Shown one piece after another: positions 25,627 to 34,968 of a stretch of DNA of 64,000 bases (positions are counted from its first letter, which is position 1; each line of letters begins with the position of its first letter). The stretch covers positions 22,513 to 86,512 of the forward strand of contig SZPK01000016.1 of the NCBI GenBank assembly GCA_030263665.1. The letters are read 5' to 3'. The translations under genes were made by a program, and so were the position numbers. The notes under the pieces are model-generated. The model had not been told where the DNA came from. It ran no database searches and saw only the letters and a list, made by a program, of their open reading frames with translations. This stretch comes from Villigracilis sp024434165 (GTDB taxonomy: Bacteria; Chloroflexota; Anaerolineae; Anaerolineales; Villigracilaceae).

Positions 25627-26792
25627 AAAAGAAGACAAGCCAATGGAGTCTTCCCTTTCGGTACACGATGGGGATTATTATATTTGCCGCCTTCGTTGCG
25701 CTGTTGATCTATGCGCGCGAGGCGGTGAAGATGTTGATCATCGCGGCGTTCACGGCGTATCTCATCAGTCCGGCTGTGCTGTTCCTGATGGAGAGGACGA
25801 AACTTTCACGCGCCGCCGCCGTGAACGTTGTGTATTTCTCGGCGCTGGTCGTGATGGTGGGACTGCCCGCCGTGTTGACGCCGATCTTCTTCGACGAGAT
25901 TCAAATCGTTGCGCGCGACCTGCTCGACCTTTCCAGGGAATTCAGCAGAATGCTTTCCCGCCCCGTGTACTTCGGCGGGATGGTGTTCCACTTTGAACAG
26001 CTTGGCGAGAGCCTTTCTCACATACAGGATGACGTCCTGACGCCCCTGCCCGAGGAGGCGCTGGCGCTGCTCGAAACGACTTCCGTGAACGTGTTGTGGT
26101 TCCTGGTGATTCTCGTCAGCATCCACCTGTTCATGACCGAGTGGCCCCGTATGCGCGACTGGATGATCGGGCTTGCGCCGGAGGAATATGGCAGCGACAT
26201 GCGGGAACTCTACAAACGCCTGCGCGATGTGTGGATGGCGTACCTGCGCGGGCAGATCGTGCTGATGGTCGTGGTGGGCGTGGCGTTTACCGTTGCCTGG
26301 GCGATCATGGGCATTCCCGGCGCGCTGGTGCTTGGGGTGATTGCCGGTCTGTTCACGCTTGTCCCCGATGTGGGACCCTTCCTCGCGGCGGCGCTGGCGG
26401 TGGGCGTTGCCCTGCTCGAAGGTTCGAGCTGGATTCCGCTCTCCAATTTCTGGGTGGCGGGCATCACGGCGGTCGTGTATTTGATTCTAATTAACCTGAA
26501 GAATTTCTTCGTGCGTCCGATCATCATGGGACGCAGCCTGCACATGAACGAGGCGTTGATCTTCATCGCCATCATGATCGCCACCATTCTGGAGGGCATC
26601 ATGGGCGCCCTGCTGGTGGTGCCTCTGATGGCTTCGGCAGCGGTCGTCATGGAATATTTGCGCCGCCGGGTGCTGGGCATGCCTCCCTTTGCCGACGACG
26701 GCGAAACGCAGTTCAAAGTGCCGGAAGAAAAACTCAAGCCGGGAAGGACGCTTCGGCTCGCCTCAAAAAAGGAACGGAATCCGACTTCATGA
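25623..26792 (+). CDS. AI-2E family transporter
   Basis: A 389-residue protein of the AI-2E/YdgG-YhhQ type, with about eight membrane segments and the characteristic long central region between the third and fourth (residues 75-165). The C-terminal half contains the GIPGALVLGVIAGLFTLVPDVGPFL region typical of the family. Members have been associated with autoinducer or small-molecule export and with Na+/H+ antiport; the substrate here is unknown. It overlaps the preceding stop and the next start by 4 nt each, so three genes are translated together. Confidence 0.85.
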   Translation: MKKKTSQWSLPFRYTMGIIIFAAFVALLIYAREAVKMLIIAAFTAYLISPAVLFLMERTKLSRAAAVNVVYFSALVVMVGLPAVLTPIFFDEIQIVARDLLDLSREFSRMLSRPVYFGGMVFHFEQLGESLSHIQDDVLTPLPEEALALLETTSVNVLWFLVILVSIHLFMTEWPRMRDWMIGLAPEEYGSDMRELYKRLRDVWMAYLRGQIVLMVVVGVAFTVAWAIMGIPGALVLGVIAGLFTLVPDVGPFLAAALAVGVALLEGSSWIPLSNFWVAGITAVVYLILINLKNFFVRPIIMGRSLHMNEALIFIAIMIATILEGIMGALLVVPLMASAAVVMEYLRRRVLGMPPFADDGETQFKVPEEKLKPGRTLRLASKKERNPTS

Positions 26793-27724
26793 AAATCACC
26801 TATTCGATCGTTGCCCCCATCTACAACGAAATTGACAACCTGCCCGAACTCCACCGCCGCGTGAAGGAAGTCATGGATACGACCGGGGCGCCGTGGGAAC
26901 TCATTCTCGTTGACGACGGCTCGACCGACGGCTCGACCGACAAGATCCGCGAACTGGCAAAAGCGGACCCCGCCGTGCGCCCGGTGATCTTTGCGCGCAA
27001 TTTCGGGCACCAGGTTGCCATCACCGCCGGCTGGGATTACGCGCGCGGCGACGCGATCGTCATCATTGACGCGGATTTACAGGACCCGCCCGAAGTCATC
27101 CTCGAACTGGCGAAGAAATGGAAGGAAGGGTACGAGGTTGTCTATGCCGTGCGCGCCGAGCGTGAGGGCGAATCCTGGTTCAAGTTATGGACGGCATCCG
27201 TATTCTACCGGCTGATCTACCGCATCACCGACGTGAAAATCCCCATGGATACGGGCGACTTCCGCCTGATGGACCGTAAAGTGGTAAATGTGCTGAAGCA
27301 GATGAAGGAACGTCACCGTTTCCCGCGCGGCATGTCGGCATGGGTCGGATTCAAGCAGGTCGGCGTGACGTACAAGCGGGCGGCGCGTCTCGCCGGTGTG
27401 ACGAAGTACCCCTTCCGCAAGATGCTCAAACTCGCGCTGAATGCCATTACGGGGTTCTCCTATTTCCCCCTGCAAGTGGCGACCTTCTTCGGGTTCGTTT
27501 CGGCAGGCATCGCCATTCTCGCCATTCCCGTGGTCATTTACATGCGCATGGCTGGTTCGCAGGCGTTCTTCGGTCAAGCCACGACCCTCATCGCAGTCCT
27601 CTTTCTTGGCGGCGTGCAGTTGATCTCGCTCGGCATCCTCGGCGAATACATCGGACGTCTCTACGACGAAGCCAAAGGCAGACCGCTGTACATCGTCCGC
27701 GAAGCGCCGGAACAAAACGAGTAG
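26789..27724 (+). CDS. Family-2 glycosyltransferase (DPM1/GtrB type)
   Basis: A 311-residue protein. Residues 5-170 form a GT-A domain with YNEIDNL, VDDGSTDGST (about 44-53), and DADLQDPPE (about 92-100), the expected metal and sugar-nucleotide contacts. Two C-terminal membrane helices (about 235-258 and 270-292) place it with undecaprenyl-phosphate glycosyltransferases such as GtrB/ArnC/YkoT. It would load a sugar on polyprenyl phosphate at the cytoplasmic face for transfer by a GT-C enzyme. Start overlaps the AI-2E gene by 4 nt. Confidence 0.9.
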   Translation: MKITYSIVAPIYNEIDNLPELHRRVKEVMDTTGAPWELILVDDGSTDGSTDKIRELAKADPAVRPVIFARNFGHQVAITAGWDYARGDAIVIIDADLQDPPEVILELAKKWKEGYEVVYAVRAEREGESWFKLWTASVFYRLIYRITDVKIPMDTGDFRLMDRKVVNVLKQMKERHRFPRGMSAWVGFKQVGVTYKRAARLAGVTKYPFRKMLKLALNAITGFSYFPLQVATFFGFVSAGIAILAIPVVIYMRMAGSQAFFGQATTLIAVLFLGGVQLISLGILGEYIGRLYDEAKGRPLYIVREAPEQNE

Positions 27725-27940
27725 TTTTCGCCTTCCAATCCATCTGTTTTTGTGATTCAATTTATTCGAATGCCATTGCCGTCCAACGGGCGATGCTGGC
27801 ATGTCTGTTTTTTTGGCGAATCGCCCATCTGCGGCTCGTTCTGCCTGTACCAGCGCGTGCTGACCGAATTTGCTTGAATGGTTGAAGTACGCTTTCATGA
27901 TCTGCTGACAATCCAATTCAAACCAAAACCGGAGAATTAT

Positions 27941-29326
27941 ATGCAAGCCACCGTGTCTGCCATCCTTGACCACATCCATAGCCGCCGCGATGAATACCTG
28001 GCGGGCTTTTATGAATTGTTGCGATTTCGTTCCATAAGCACAGACCCAGCCTGCCGGCTCGAATTGAACCAATGCGCTCAGTGGATCGCGGATGCAGCCA
28101 GCCGCATCGGTTTGAAAAATGCCAGATTGATTCCCACAGGCGGGCAGCCGGTCGTTTACGCCGAGTGGCTTGAGGCTGGAACAAACCAGCCCACGGTTCT
28201 GTTTTACGCGCATTATGACGTCCAACCGCCTGACCCGCTTGAACTATGGGAGCATGATCCTTTTGATCCCATCCTGCGCGATGACAAACTCTACGCTCGC
28301 GGCGTCGCCGATAATAAATCGGGAGTCTATGTCACGCTCAAGGCTTTTGAGGCGTATCTTTCCGTCGAAGGTAAATTGCCAATTAATGTAAAAGTCCTTT
28401 TTGAGGGCGAAGAGGAATCCGGCTCGCCCAGCATGGAGAGATTCCTCCTCGAAAATAAAGAACTATTGAAAGCGGATTACATGGTGGTCAACGACGGCAC
28501 CAATGCCCCCGGTCAGCCTATCGTCCCGGCGGGCGTGCGAGGGATTATCAGCGGCGAAGTGAAGATTCGCGGTCCATTGCGAGACCTGCATTCCGGCTCA
28601 TATGGCGGATGGGTGCAGAACCCCGCGCACGTCCTTGGGCAGATCATCGCTTCGTTCCATGAAGCCTCCGGCCGGGTTGCCATCTCAGGTTTTTACGATG
28701 GGGTGGAACCGCTCACGCCCGACGAACAGGAACTTCTCCGTATTGCCGTGGAGAATCAAGCCTTCATCGGCGAACTAATGGAAGAAAGCGGCGTAACCAC
28801 CCCTTGGGCAGGGGAAGTCGCCCCGCTCGGCGAACGGATGTGGGCATTACCGTGTTTGGATATCAACGGTATTACCGCCGGGTATCAGGGAATCGGAACC
28901 AAGACCATTATCCCTGCCGAGGCGAGTTTTAAGTTTTCTGCGCGCCTGGCGCCGGGGCAGGACCCCGATCATATTGAGCGGGTTTTTGCCGATCATGTCC
29001 TGCGATTCGAAAGCGCTTACATCAAGATTTCCATCTCGTTTGAAACCAATGCTCGTGGAGTTAAAAGTATCCCGAAGGGCAGGGCCGCAGATGCCATCAA
29101 TCGCGCCTTTACAGAATCCTGGGGCAGGGAACCGTTGATCTACCCCGAAGGCGGCTCTGTGCCTTTGCTTGGAATTTTCGACCGCGATTTCAAAATGCCG
29201 ATTCTTTCGATGGCATATGTCACAGGCGGGAGCGCACATTCGCCAAACGAATACATTCATGTGGATACGCTCCTGCGCGGTTTACGATGCGCCGTTTTGT
29301 TCCTGTCCTATATGAAGAACCTGTAA
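27941..29326 (+). CDS. M20-family dipeptidase-like hydrolase
   Basis: A 461-residue metallopeptidase of the M20A/F (carnosinase-like, CNDP) type. Visible are YAHYDVQP (about 85-92), ARGVADNKSG (about 117-126), EGEEESGSP near 157-165, and HSGSYGG in the lid domain. The second zinc-binding HS is at the C-terminal SAHSPNE. Such cytosolic enzymes cleave dipeptides or acylated amino acids. ATG 27941 has GGAGAA 7 nt upstream, while the longer frame begins without a ribosome binding site. The 216-nt gap upstream has no gene that I can support. Confidence 0.92.
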   Translation: MQATVSAILDHIHSRRDEYLAGFYELLRFRSISTDPACRLELNQCAQWIADAASRIGLKNARLIPTGGQPVVYAEWLEAGTNQPTVLFYAHYDVQPPDPLELWEHDPFDPILRDDKLYARGVADNKSGVYVTLKAFEAYLSVEGKLPINVKVLFEGEEESGSPSMERFLLENKELLKADYMVVNDGTNAPGQPIVPAGVRGIISGEVKIRGPLRDLHSGSYGGWVQNPAHVLGQIIASFHEASGRVAISGFYDGVEPLTPDEQELLRIAVENQAFIGELMEESGVTTPWAGEVAPLGERMWALPCLDINGITAGYQGIGTKTIIPAEASFKFSARLAPGQDPDHIERVFADHVLRFESAYIKISISFETNARGVKSIPKGRAADAINRAFTESWGREPLIYPEGGSVPLLGIFDRDFKMPILSMAYVTGGSAHSPNEYIHVDTLLRGLRCAVLFLSYMKNL

Positions 29327-29345
29327 CATTTGATCCCATACTTCC

Positions 29346-30710
29346 ATGTTTAGATCCCTCACCTTCCTCAAAGACCGCGCCTTCCTGCGCGAAATGCTCA
29401 CCATCGCGCTGCCGATCTCGTTTCAACAGCTCATCAATGCCTCGCTCAACATGATTGACGTCATCATGGTTGGGCAGTTGGGTGAAACCTCCATTGCGGC
29501 GCTCGGGTTATCGAATCAGGTTTTCTTCGTTTTCATTCTATTGCTCTTCGGACTTACCAGCGGCATGGCGATCTTCACCGCTCAATTCTGGGGCAAGCAG
29601 GAAGTAGACCCGATCCGCAAAGTGCTGGGCATGAGCATCCTTTTCACATCCGTCATCGCCCTGGTCTTTACGCTTGCCGCAACGCTTATGCCGCGCACCA
29701 TCCTCGGCTTTTACACCGAGGATATCGAAGTCATCGAAATTGGTGCGAGTTACCTGGGCATCGTCGGGCTCTCCTACATTCCCGTCGCCATTGCCACCTC
29801 GTACATTGCGACCCTGCGCAGCATTCACCTCGTCAAACTGACGGTGCTTGCGACTGTCTCTGCTTTGATCTTCAAGACGATTCTCGGCTATATGCTGATT
29901 TTTGGAATCGGCGGACTGCCTGAAATGGGAGTTACAGGCGCAGCCATCGCCACCGCCTCCGGCTGGACTTTGGAACTGGTCCTCATCCTCATCTTTGTCT
30001 ACGCCGGGAAGACTCCGCTCGCCGCCAACCCGCTGACCTTTTTCACCTTCGACTTCCCGTTTCTCTGGCGCGTGCTCAAGACCACCCTGCCCGCCCTTGC
30101 CAATGAGATGTTCTGGTCCCTGGGCATCACCACATACAACGCCATCTATGCTCGCATCGGCACGGATTCGATTGCCGCCATCAACGTCAATGCGACCATC
30201 GAAGGGCTTGGATTCGTCGTCTTCATGGGGCTGGGCAACGCCTGCGCCGTGATGGTGGGCAACCGCATCGGCGCCGGTAAAAAAGACGAAGCCTTTGAAA
30301 CCGTGCGCCGCGTGATCATTCTCTGCCTGCTTTTAGCGTGGACCGTCGGCATCGTCGTCATCCTTCTGCGCGATGTCGTTGTAGGGTTGTACGATCTCTC
30401 TCCAAGCGGCGAATACAACGTGCGCATGTTGATGCTGATGATGGCGTCCGTTTTGTGGATTCGCATGTTCAATTTCTCGACCTTCATCGGCGCGATGCGC
30501 GCAGGCGGCGACACCCGCTTTGCCCTCATCATGGAAATCTGCTCCATCTGGCTGATCGGCGTACCTGCCGCCTACATTGGCGCGTTTGTCCTGAACCTGC
30601 CGGTTTATTACGTCTACCTGATGGTTGCGTTGGAGGAAATCGCCAAAGCCTTTGTCAGCGGCTGGCGGGTCTATTCCAGAAAATGGATTCATGATCTTGT
30701 GAATGTATAA
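29346..30710 (+). CDS. MATE-family efflux transporter
   Basis: A 454-residue MATE protein with 12 hydrophobic segments in two homologous halves. Each half begins with a conserved Pro- and Gln-containing segment: ALPISFQQLINASLNMIDVIMVGQLG around 19-44. MATE proteins export cationic drugs or metabolites in exchange for Na+ or H+. Ligand is not predictable. It follows the dipeptidase after 19 nt, and a strong terminator follows the stop. Confidence 0.92.
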   Translation: MFRSLTFLKDRAFLREMLTIALPISFQQLINASLNMIDVIMVGQLGETSIAALGLSNQVFFVFILLLFGLTSGMAIFTAQFWGKQEVDPIRKVLGMSILFTSVIALVFTLAATLMPRTILGFYTEDIEVIEIGASYLGIVGLSYIPVAIATSYIATLRSIHLVKLTVLATVSALIFKTILGYMLIFGIGGLPEMGVTGAAIATASGWTLELVLILIFVYAGKTPLAANPLTFFTFDFPFLWRVLKTTLPALANEMFWSLGITTYNAIYARIGTDSIAAINVNATIEGLGFVVFMGLGNACAVMVGNRIGAGKKDEAFETVRRVIILCLLLAWTVGIVVILLRDVVVGLYDLSPSGEYNVRMLMLMMASVLWIRMFNFSTFIGAMRAGGDTRFALIMEICSIWLIGVPAAYIGAFVLNLPVYYVYLMVALEEIAKAFVSGWRVYSRKWIHDLVNV

Positions 30711-30742
30711 AATATCGGGACACGTTCCTGTGTCCCGATATT
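30711..30742. terminator. Bidirectional terminator
   Basis: A perfect 13-bp stem (30711-30723 with 30730-30742; loop GTTCCT) between convergent MATE and lycopene cyclase genes. A-rich and T-rich flanks are short, but the location and stem strength favour termination in both directions. Confidence 0.75.
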
Positions 30743-30744
30743 CG

Positions 30745-31539
30745 TCAAGGCAATCCCCTGAATTTGCTCGCCTTCCAGTCTGAGAGCCGCTGCCCGCCAA
30801 TGTTGGAGAGCAGGAGCGTCATGCCAAAGCCGATGAGGAGGTTGGTGATGAAAAAGAAAAGGACTTCCTCCAGCGGCAGGATGCCAAAGAAGAGAACGCC
30901 GGTCGTTTGTTCTTTCGAAATAGACCAGGTGGTGTCTGTCAGGGCGACAATATCCATCAACGAGAGATACAAGCCGGGGACGAAGACAGCGGCGAAAACC
31001 AGTTTGCGGTGATGCCAGAGGATATCCGCGCCGTATAGCATTTGCGGGAAGATGGCGGGCAGCGCCCAGAAAAGGATGATGGAGAGGTAGGTCCACTCGA
31101 CGGGACCGAGGAAGAATTGCCAGGTGAAGAACAGCCAAAGAATGACAAGTACACAAGTAGACAGGTACACAAGTAAGCGGTTGCGTTTGAATTCCTGTTT
31201 CGGTTCGGGGATGCGCCTTGCAAGGAACCACCACCACAACCCGGCAAGGACTGTTTCCAGCACAAAGAAGGTATATTCTTCGATGGGCACGTAGCCGATT
31301 ACGATGCCGGTCACGAGATTTGGGTTGTAATACCAGACGCCTGTGGCTACGAGGTAGTTATCCCAGGGCGTGGTGTAAACGACGGCGAGGATCACATGGA
31401 CGAGGATCGCCGTCCATACTACTTTGCCGTTCTTAAAGCCGGGGGTCGGGCGGTTGTTTTTATTGTCCCACCATGCGATGATGAGAAAGACAAGGATGGG
31501 AATTACGAGAAAGCGTAGAAGAAAGCCGAAGTAAGTCAT
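30745..31539 (-). CDS. crtYcd: Fused two-domain lycopene cyclase (CrtYc-CrtYd type)
   Basis: A 264-residue integral membrane protein with two copies of the lycopene cyclase domain. Each has the Pro-Xaa-Glu-Glu motif: VPIEEYTFF near 84-92 and LPLEEVLFFF near 221-230, plus TPWDNYL near 57. It cyclises lycopene ends to beta-rings in the membrane. Residues about 121-132, at the linker between the halves, are encoded by a degenerate 8-bp periodic repeat. It is probably the last gene of the minus-strand light-regulated operon, about 120 nt after the P450 gene. Start ATG has no clear Shine-Dalgarno sequence. Confidence 0.9.
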   Translation of the reverse strand: MTYFGFLLRFLVIPILVFLIIAWWDNKNNRPTPGFKNGKVVWTAILVHVILAVVYTTPWDNYLVATGVWYYNPNLVTGIVIGYVPIEEYTFFVLETVLAGLWWWFLARRIPEPKQEFKRNRLLVYLSTCVLVILWLFFTWQFFLGPVEWTYLSIILFWALPAIFPQMLYGADILWHHRKLVFAAVFVPGLYLSLMDIVALTDTTWSISKEQTTGVLFFGILPLEEVLFFFITNLLIGFGMTLLLSNIGGQRLSDWKASKFRGLP

Positions 31540-31550
31540 AGTAGTCTGTT

Positions 31551-31606
31551 AGTCGCTTGGTTTGATGGTCGGGTAGTTGGGTAGTCGGATAGTCCGATGG
31601 TCGCTT
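31551..31606. repeat. Degenerate 8-bp-period repeat
   Basis: Successive 8-mers TAGTTGGG, TAGTCGGA, TAGTCCGA, TGGTCGCT occupy the gap between P450 and lycopene cyclase genes. The block GGATAGTC..ATGGTC also occurs, inverted, just before the purine deaminase start at 6973-7010. Confidence 0.6.
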
Positions 31607-31662
31607 GGATAAATTCACGTTTCACTTTTTACTGATCACTGGCTGCTGGTCATTGCACACTG

Positions 31663-32913
31663 TTACTTCCTTCGCTTCACCTTCATCCTCACACCCGGTC
31701 TGGGTTCCAATGTTGCGCCCATGTGTGCGCGGATGGGATGACCGGTAAATTCAAAACGAAAGTTCTTGAGCAAATGCGCGATGACGATCCGCGCCTCAGC
31801 CTGACCAAACGCCGCACCGATACAAGAACGGGGTCCGCCGCCGAAGGGGATGTAACTCATAGGCGGAGTTTTCCGTCCGTGAGCGAAACGATCGGGGCAG
31901 AATTGCTCGGCATTTTCCCAGATATCCGGGTCGCGGTGGGTGAGGTAGATGGAGTAGAACATCCGCTCACCGGCAGGAATGTTGCCCTCCGCAAATTCGA
32001 TTTCTTGAGCCACACGCCGATTGCCGATGTGAATGGGCGGATACAATCGCAGCGATTCCTTGATGACGTTTTCCAGCAATTGATATTTGCCTTCCGCGCG
32101 GTCAATTTCCAGCAACACTTTTTCATGGATTTCAGGATGCTGTCCCAGCAGGGCAAATGTCCAGGCGAACAAAGCGGTGGATGTATCGTGCCCGGCGATG
32201 AGCATGGTCAACATCTGGTCGCGGATGACCGCGTCGCTGAGTCTGGCATCAATCAGGTGTTGCAGGAAATCCTCAACCCTTCTTTCCTCTTTCCTTCTTT
32301 CTTCGATAATCCCAAACAAATAATCATCAATCACCTTCAACGACTTTCCATACCCAAAGCGCGGCATCTTTCGCCAAAGGATCCATGCGCCGGGCGAAAT
32401 ATATTGGATGGTCTTCAGAATCGGATTCCATATCTTTGGAATGTCGTTCCATGCGTCTTTGTTGAACAGGGTCTGCATGATAATGAGCAGGGCGATCTTA
32501 CGCCCTTCGACCAGCATATCCACAGTCTGACCATCCTGCCATGTGGACATGACTCGTTCGGTCTGCCCAATCATCATCTCGGTGTATTTCGCTAACTGCG
32601 ACGGATGAAAAGGCGTTTCCATCAAACTGCGATAGTGATCGTGTTCGTCGCCGTCAGTTACCAATATCCCGCGTTGAAGCAGGTCAGTGACGGGGTCGGT
32701 GTTGCGCCACAATAATTTATCTCGATCTGTGACCAGAACTTTCCGCGCCGCTTCGGGACCGAAGACCACATACGGACGAAAGCCGGGAATCGGAATTTGA
32801 AAGAAACGCCCAACATATTCCGCCATCACCTTTAGCGGACCCAACGGAGAGCCTTCCTGTATCAACGAGCGCAATGCGGCGCGACCGAGCTCGGGGGAAA
32901 TAATTTGCTTCAT
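31663..32913 (-). CDS. Cytochrome P450, likely carotenoid hydroxylase
   Basis: A 416-residue soluble-type P450. The oxygen-binding I helix AGHDTSTALFAW, the ExxR in KESLR, the PERF-like PDRFAHG region, and the haem loop FGGGPRSCIG are complete. Start ATG 32913 overlaps the photolyase stop (ATGA), indicating a polycistronic message. Family knowledge: CYP175A1 of Thermus hydroxylates beta-carotene, and its gene neighbours photolyase and crtB; here the same company suggests 3-hydroxylation of the ring made by CrtYcd. Redox partners are not encoded nearby. A polypyrimidine run at 32277-32310 encodes the RRKEERR segment. Confidence 0.88.
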   Translation of the reverse strand: MKQIISPELGRAALRSLIQEGSPLGPLKVMAEYVGRFFQIPIPGFRPYVVFGPEAARKVLVTDRDKLLWRNTDPVTDLLQRGILVTDGDEHDHYRSLMETPFHPSQLAKYTEMMIGQTERVMSTWQDGQTVDMLVEGRKIALLIIMQTLFNKDAWNDIPKIWNPILKTIQYISPGAWILWRKMPRFGYGKSLKVIDDYLFGIIEERRKEERRVEDFLQHLIDARLSDAVIRDQMLTMLIAGHDTSTALFAWTFALLGQHPEIHEKVLLEIDRAEGKYQLLENVIKESLRLYPPIHIGNRRVAQEIEFAEGNIPAGERMFYSIYLTHRDPDIWENAEQFCPDRFAHGRKTPPMSYIPFGGGPRSCIGAAFGQAEARIVIAHLLKNFRFEFTGHPIRAHMGATLEPRPGVRMKVKRRK

Positions 32914-34256
32914 GCCTTGCCTTTTGAAATGCTGTATGCCGTCAATGTCCGTTCTTTTACAATGTCGCGGTTTACGATCGGCTCCGCCGGGTAACCGGCG
33001 ATTTTCAAACCAAATTTCCACGGCGCGTGGATTTGCTTCGCATTTACTCTGCGCAGTTCGGGAATCCATTTTCGGATGTAATCTCCGTTCGGGTCAAACT
33101 TCTGGGACTGCAAAACGGGGTTGAAAATGCGAAAATATGGCGCGGCATCGGTGCCTGTTCCCGCCGTCCATTGCCAGCCGCCGTTGTTGGGGGCGATGTC
33201 GCCGTCGAGTAAATTCTGCATGAACCATTTTTCGCCCCAGCGCCAATCAACCAGCAAATCCTTGACTAAAAACGATGCGGCGATCATGCGCGCGCGGTTG
33301 TGCATCCAGCCGGTTTCTTGGAGTTGCCGCATCGCCGCATCCACCACCGGGATGCCTGTTTCGCCCCTCTTCCACGCTTCGAACTCTGACAGGTTGTTCC
33401 GCCATGGGATGCGCGCCAGCGCCGGGTTGAAAGATGTTTTGGCAACCTGCGGGAAGTGATACAGAATTTGAATGTAGAATTCGCGCCAGATCAGTTCGTT
33501 GAGCCAGGTTTCTGCGCCTTTTGGGTTGGAAGGTTGCAGGTTGAAGGTTGCAAGGCGAACGGCTTGACGCAGCCCCAGCATCCCAAAGCGGATGTAGGGT
33601 GAGAGGGAGGAGGTGCCGTCCAGGTCGAGGCGGTTGCGGTGGTTGTGGTAATTGGTAATTGGTAAATTGGCAAATTGGTCGAGGCGGCGCAGGGCTTCCG
33701 CTTCACCGGCTGGGAAGATGGGGTTGGATGTGAATTCGGGCAGGGGTTCGGTGCAAATTCCCGTCGGGGTGTTCAGAGTTTCTGGAGCAGGGCGAATATT
33801 GAGATTTGGCAACTTCGCTTTCCACACTCTGGAATACGGCGTGTACACCGTGTACGGTCTGCCATCCTGTTTGAGAATAGCGTGGGGATGGTGGACGGTC
33901 TGACCTTGAACCAGTTTCAGCGGCAGGAGTTTTTGAATGAGCGCGTCGCGATTGCGGGCGTAGGGCGTGAAATCCTCCTCGGCGTAAATGGCTTCGGCTT
34001 TGACTTCATCCAAAAGTTGACGCAGCGCATCAATGGGCTTTCCCTTGCGAACGACGAGATACGAATTTCGTTTGCGTAAATCGTTATCTAATGCGGATAA
34101 GCCTTCGTACAGAAAACTCTTTCGGCACGGGGATGAGACATCGAATGCTGGGTCGAGGATAAAGACTGGAAGCGCTGAACCAGCCGAGAGCGCCGCTTGA
34201 AGCGCAGGGTTATCCGCGAGCCGCAGGTCGCGCCGAATCCACCAGATCGAAGTCAT
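32910..34256 (-). CDS. phr: Deoxyribodipyrimidine photolyase
   Basis: A 448-residue photolyase/cryptochrome-family protein of class I CPD type. The N-terminal Rossmann-like domain begins IWWIRRDLRLADNPAL. The FAD-binding C-terminal domain contains WLNELIWREFYIQ, VDAAMRQL.TGWMHNR.RM and the GDIAPNNGGWQWTAGTGTDA block. It repairs UV-induced cyclobutane dimers using blue light. It lies in the carotenoid island controlled by a CarH-like repressor, as in Thermus. Two in-frame degenerate repeats (33521-33556 and 33646-33679) lie in its linker region around residues 192-203 and 233-245. Overlaps both neighbours by 4 nt. Confidence 0.95.
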   Translation of the reverse strand: MTSIWWIRRDLRLADNPALQAALSAGSALPVFILDPAFDVSSPCRKSFLYEGLSALDNDLRKRNSYLVVRKGKPIDALRQLLDEVKAEAIYAEEDFTPYARNRDALIQKLLPLKLVQGQTVHHPHAILKQDGRPYTVYTPYSRVWKAKLPNLNIRPAPETLNTPTGICTEPLPEFTSNPIFPAGEAEALRRLDQFANLPITNYHNHRNRLDLDGTSSLSPYIRFGMLGLRQAVRLATFNLQPSNPKGAETWLNELIWREFYIQILYHFPQVAKTSFNPALARIPWRNNLSEFEAWKRGETGIPVVDAAMRQLQETGWMHNRARMIAASFLVKDLLVDWRWGEKWFMQNLLDGDIAPNNGGWQWTAGTGTDAAPYFRIFNPVLQSQKFDPNGDYIRKWIPELRRVNAKQIHAPWKFGLKIAGYPAEPIVNRDIVKERTLTAYSISKGKA

Positions 34257-34921
34257 GCAGTTTGCGGGGCGAGTTTCGAATCATCCAGCCACATCACGCG
34301 GACGAGAGCGTGGGTGACGGCGGGTTTGTCGTTGATGCGCAGCGTGACATACCCCTGGCGGTTCAGGTCGAGATGACCTTTGTTGCTTGCCGAGTCGCTG
34401 AAATCAAGCGAGCCATAGCCGCGAATTTTGGTGTTTCCGAAAAGCGAGAGCGCCAGTTCGCTGGTGAGAGTGCCTTTTAGTTCGGCTGCATAGGCTTTGG
34501 ATCGGAAGGTGAAGGTGGAGGGGGCGGGCATGCCCAAACCGCGCAAGCCGATGGTAGTTCCGAGGATGGTTTCGGCGCCTTCGAAGATATCGCCGTTGTT
34601 CATTTCGGCGGAATAGGCGATACGGTAGGCGGGCGAACGGCTGATCAATTTTGCCGTGACGTTTGCACCTGTGACCGGGTCACGCTCGCTGACGGCTTCG
34701 CCGAGGTTGTTGAAGTTCGGCTGATAATAGGCGCGTCCGAACGAAGTGGCAGAAGCGACGGCATACATCGCAACCGCTTCGAGCGCGTTGACGGTCTCGT
34801 GCGCTTCGAGCATATTCGCGGCTTGGACCAGCCACTCGGTTTTGTGCATTCGCCGAACGATGTACCCCAAAAGCGTGATGCCCTCAGGTGGCAGTTCGTA
34901 GCGCAGTGTGTCTATTAACAT
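34253..34921 (-). CDS. Protein of unknown function in the light island
   Basis: A 222-residue soluble protein starting at ATG 34921, with AAGGA about 9 nt upstream; a longer frame upstream would run into the previous gene's end and is not supported. No signal peptide or membrane helix. N-terminal half is helical; the C-terminal half is beta-rich with alternating hydrophobic residues and could be a small-molecule-binding barrel. It overlaps photolyase by 4 nt, implying co-expression with DNA repair and carotenoid genes. No family recognised. Confidence 0.7.
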   Translation of the reverse strand: MLIDTLRYELPPEGITLLGYIVRRMHKTEWLVQAANMLEAHETVNALEAVAMYAVASATSFGRAYYQPNFNNLGEAVSERDPVTGANVTAKLISRSPAYRIAYSAEMNNGDIFEGAETILGTTIGLRGLGMPAPSTFTFRSKAYAAELKGTLTSELALSLFGNTKIRGYGSLDFSDSASNKGHLDLNRQGYVTLRINDKPAVTHALVRVMWLDDSKLAPQTA

Positions 34922-34968
34922 AACGATTCCTTGTTCGATTAACTTGGGTCTACTATTATTGGTTTGAT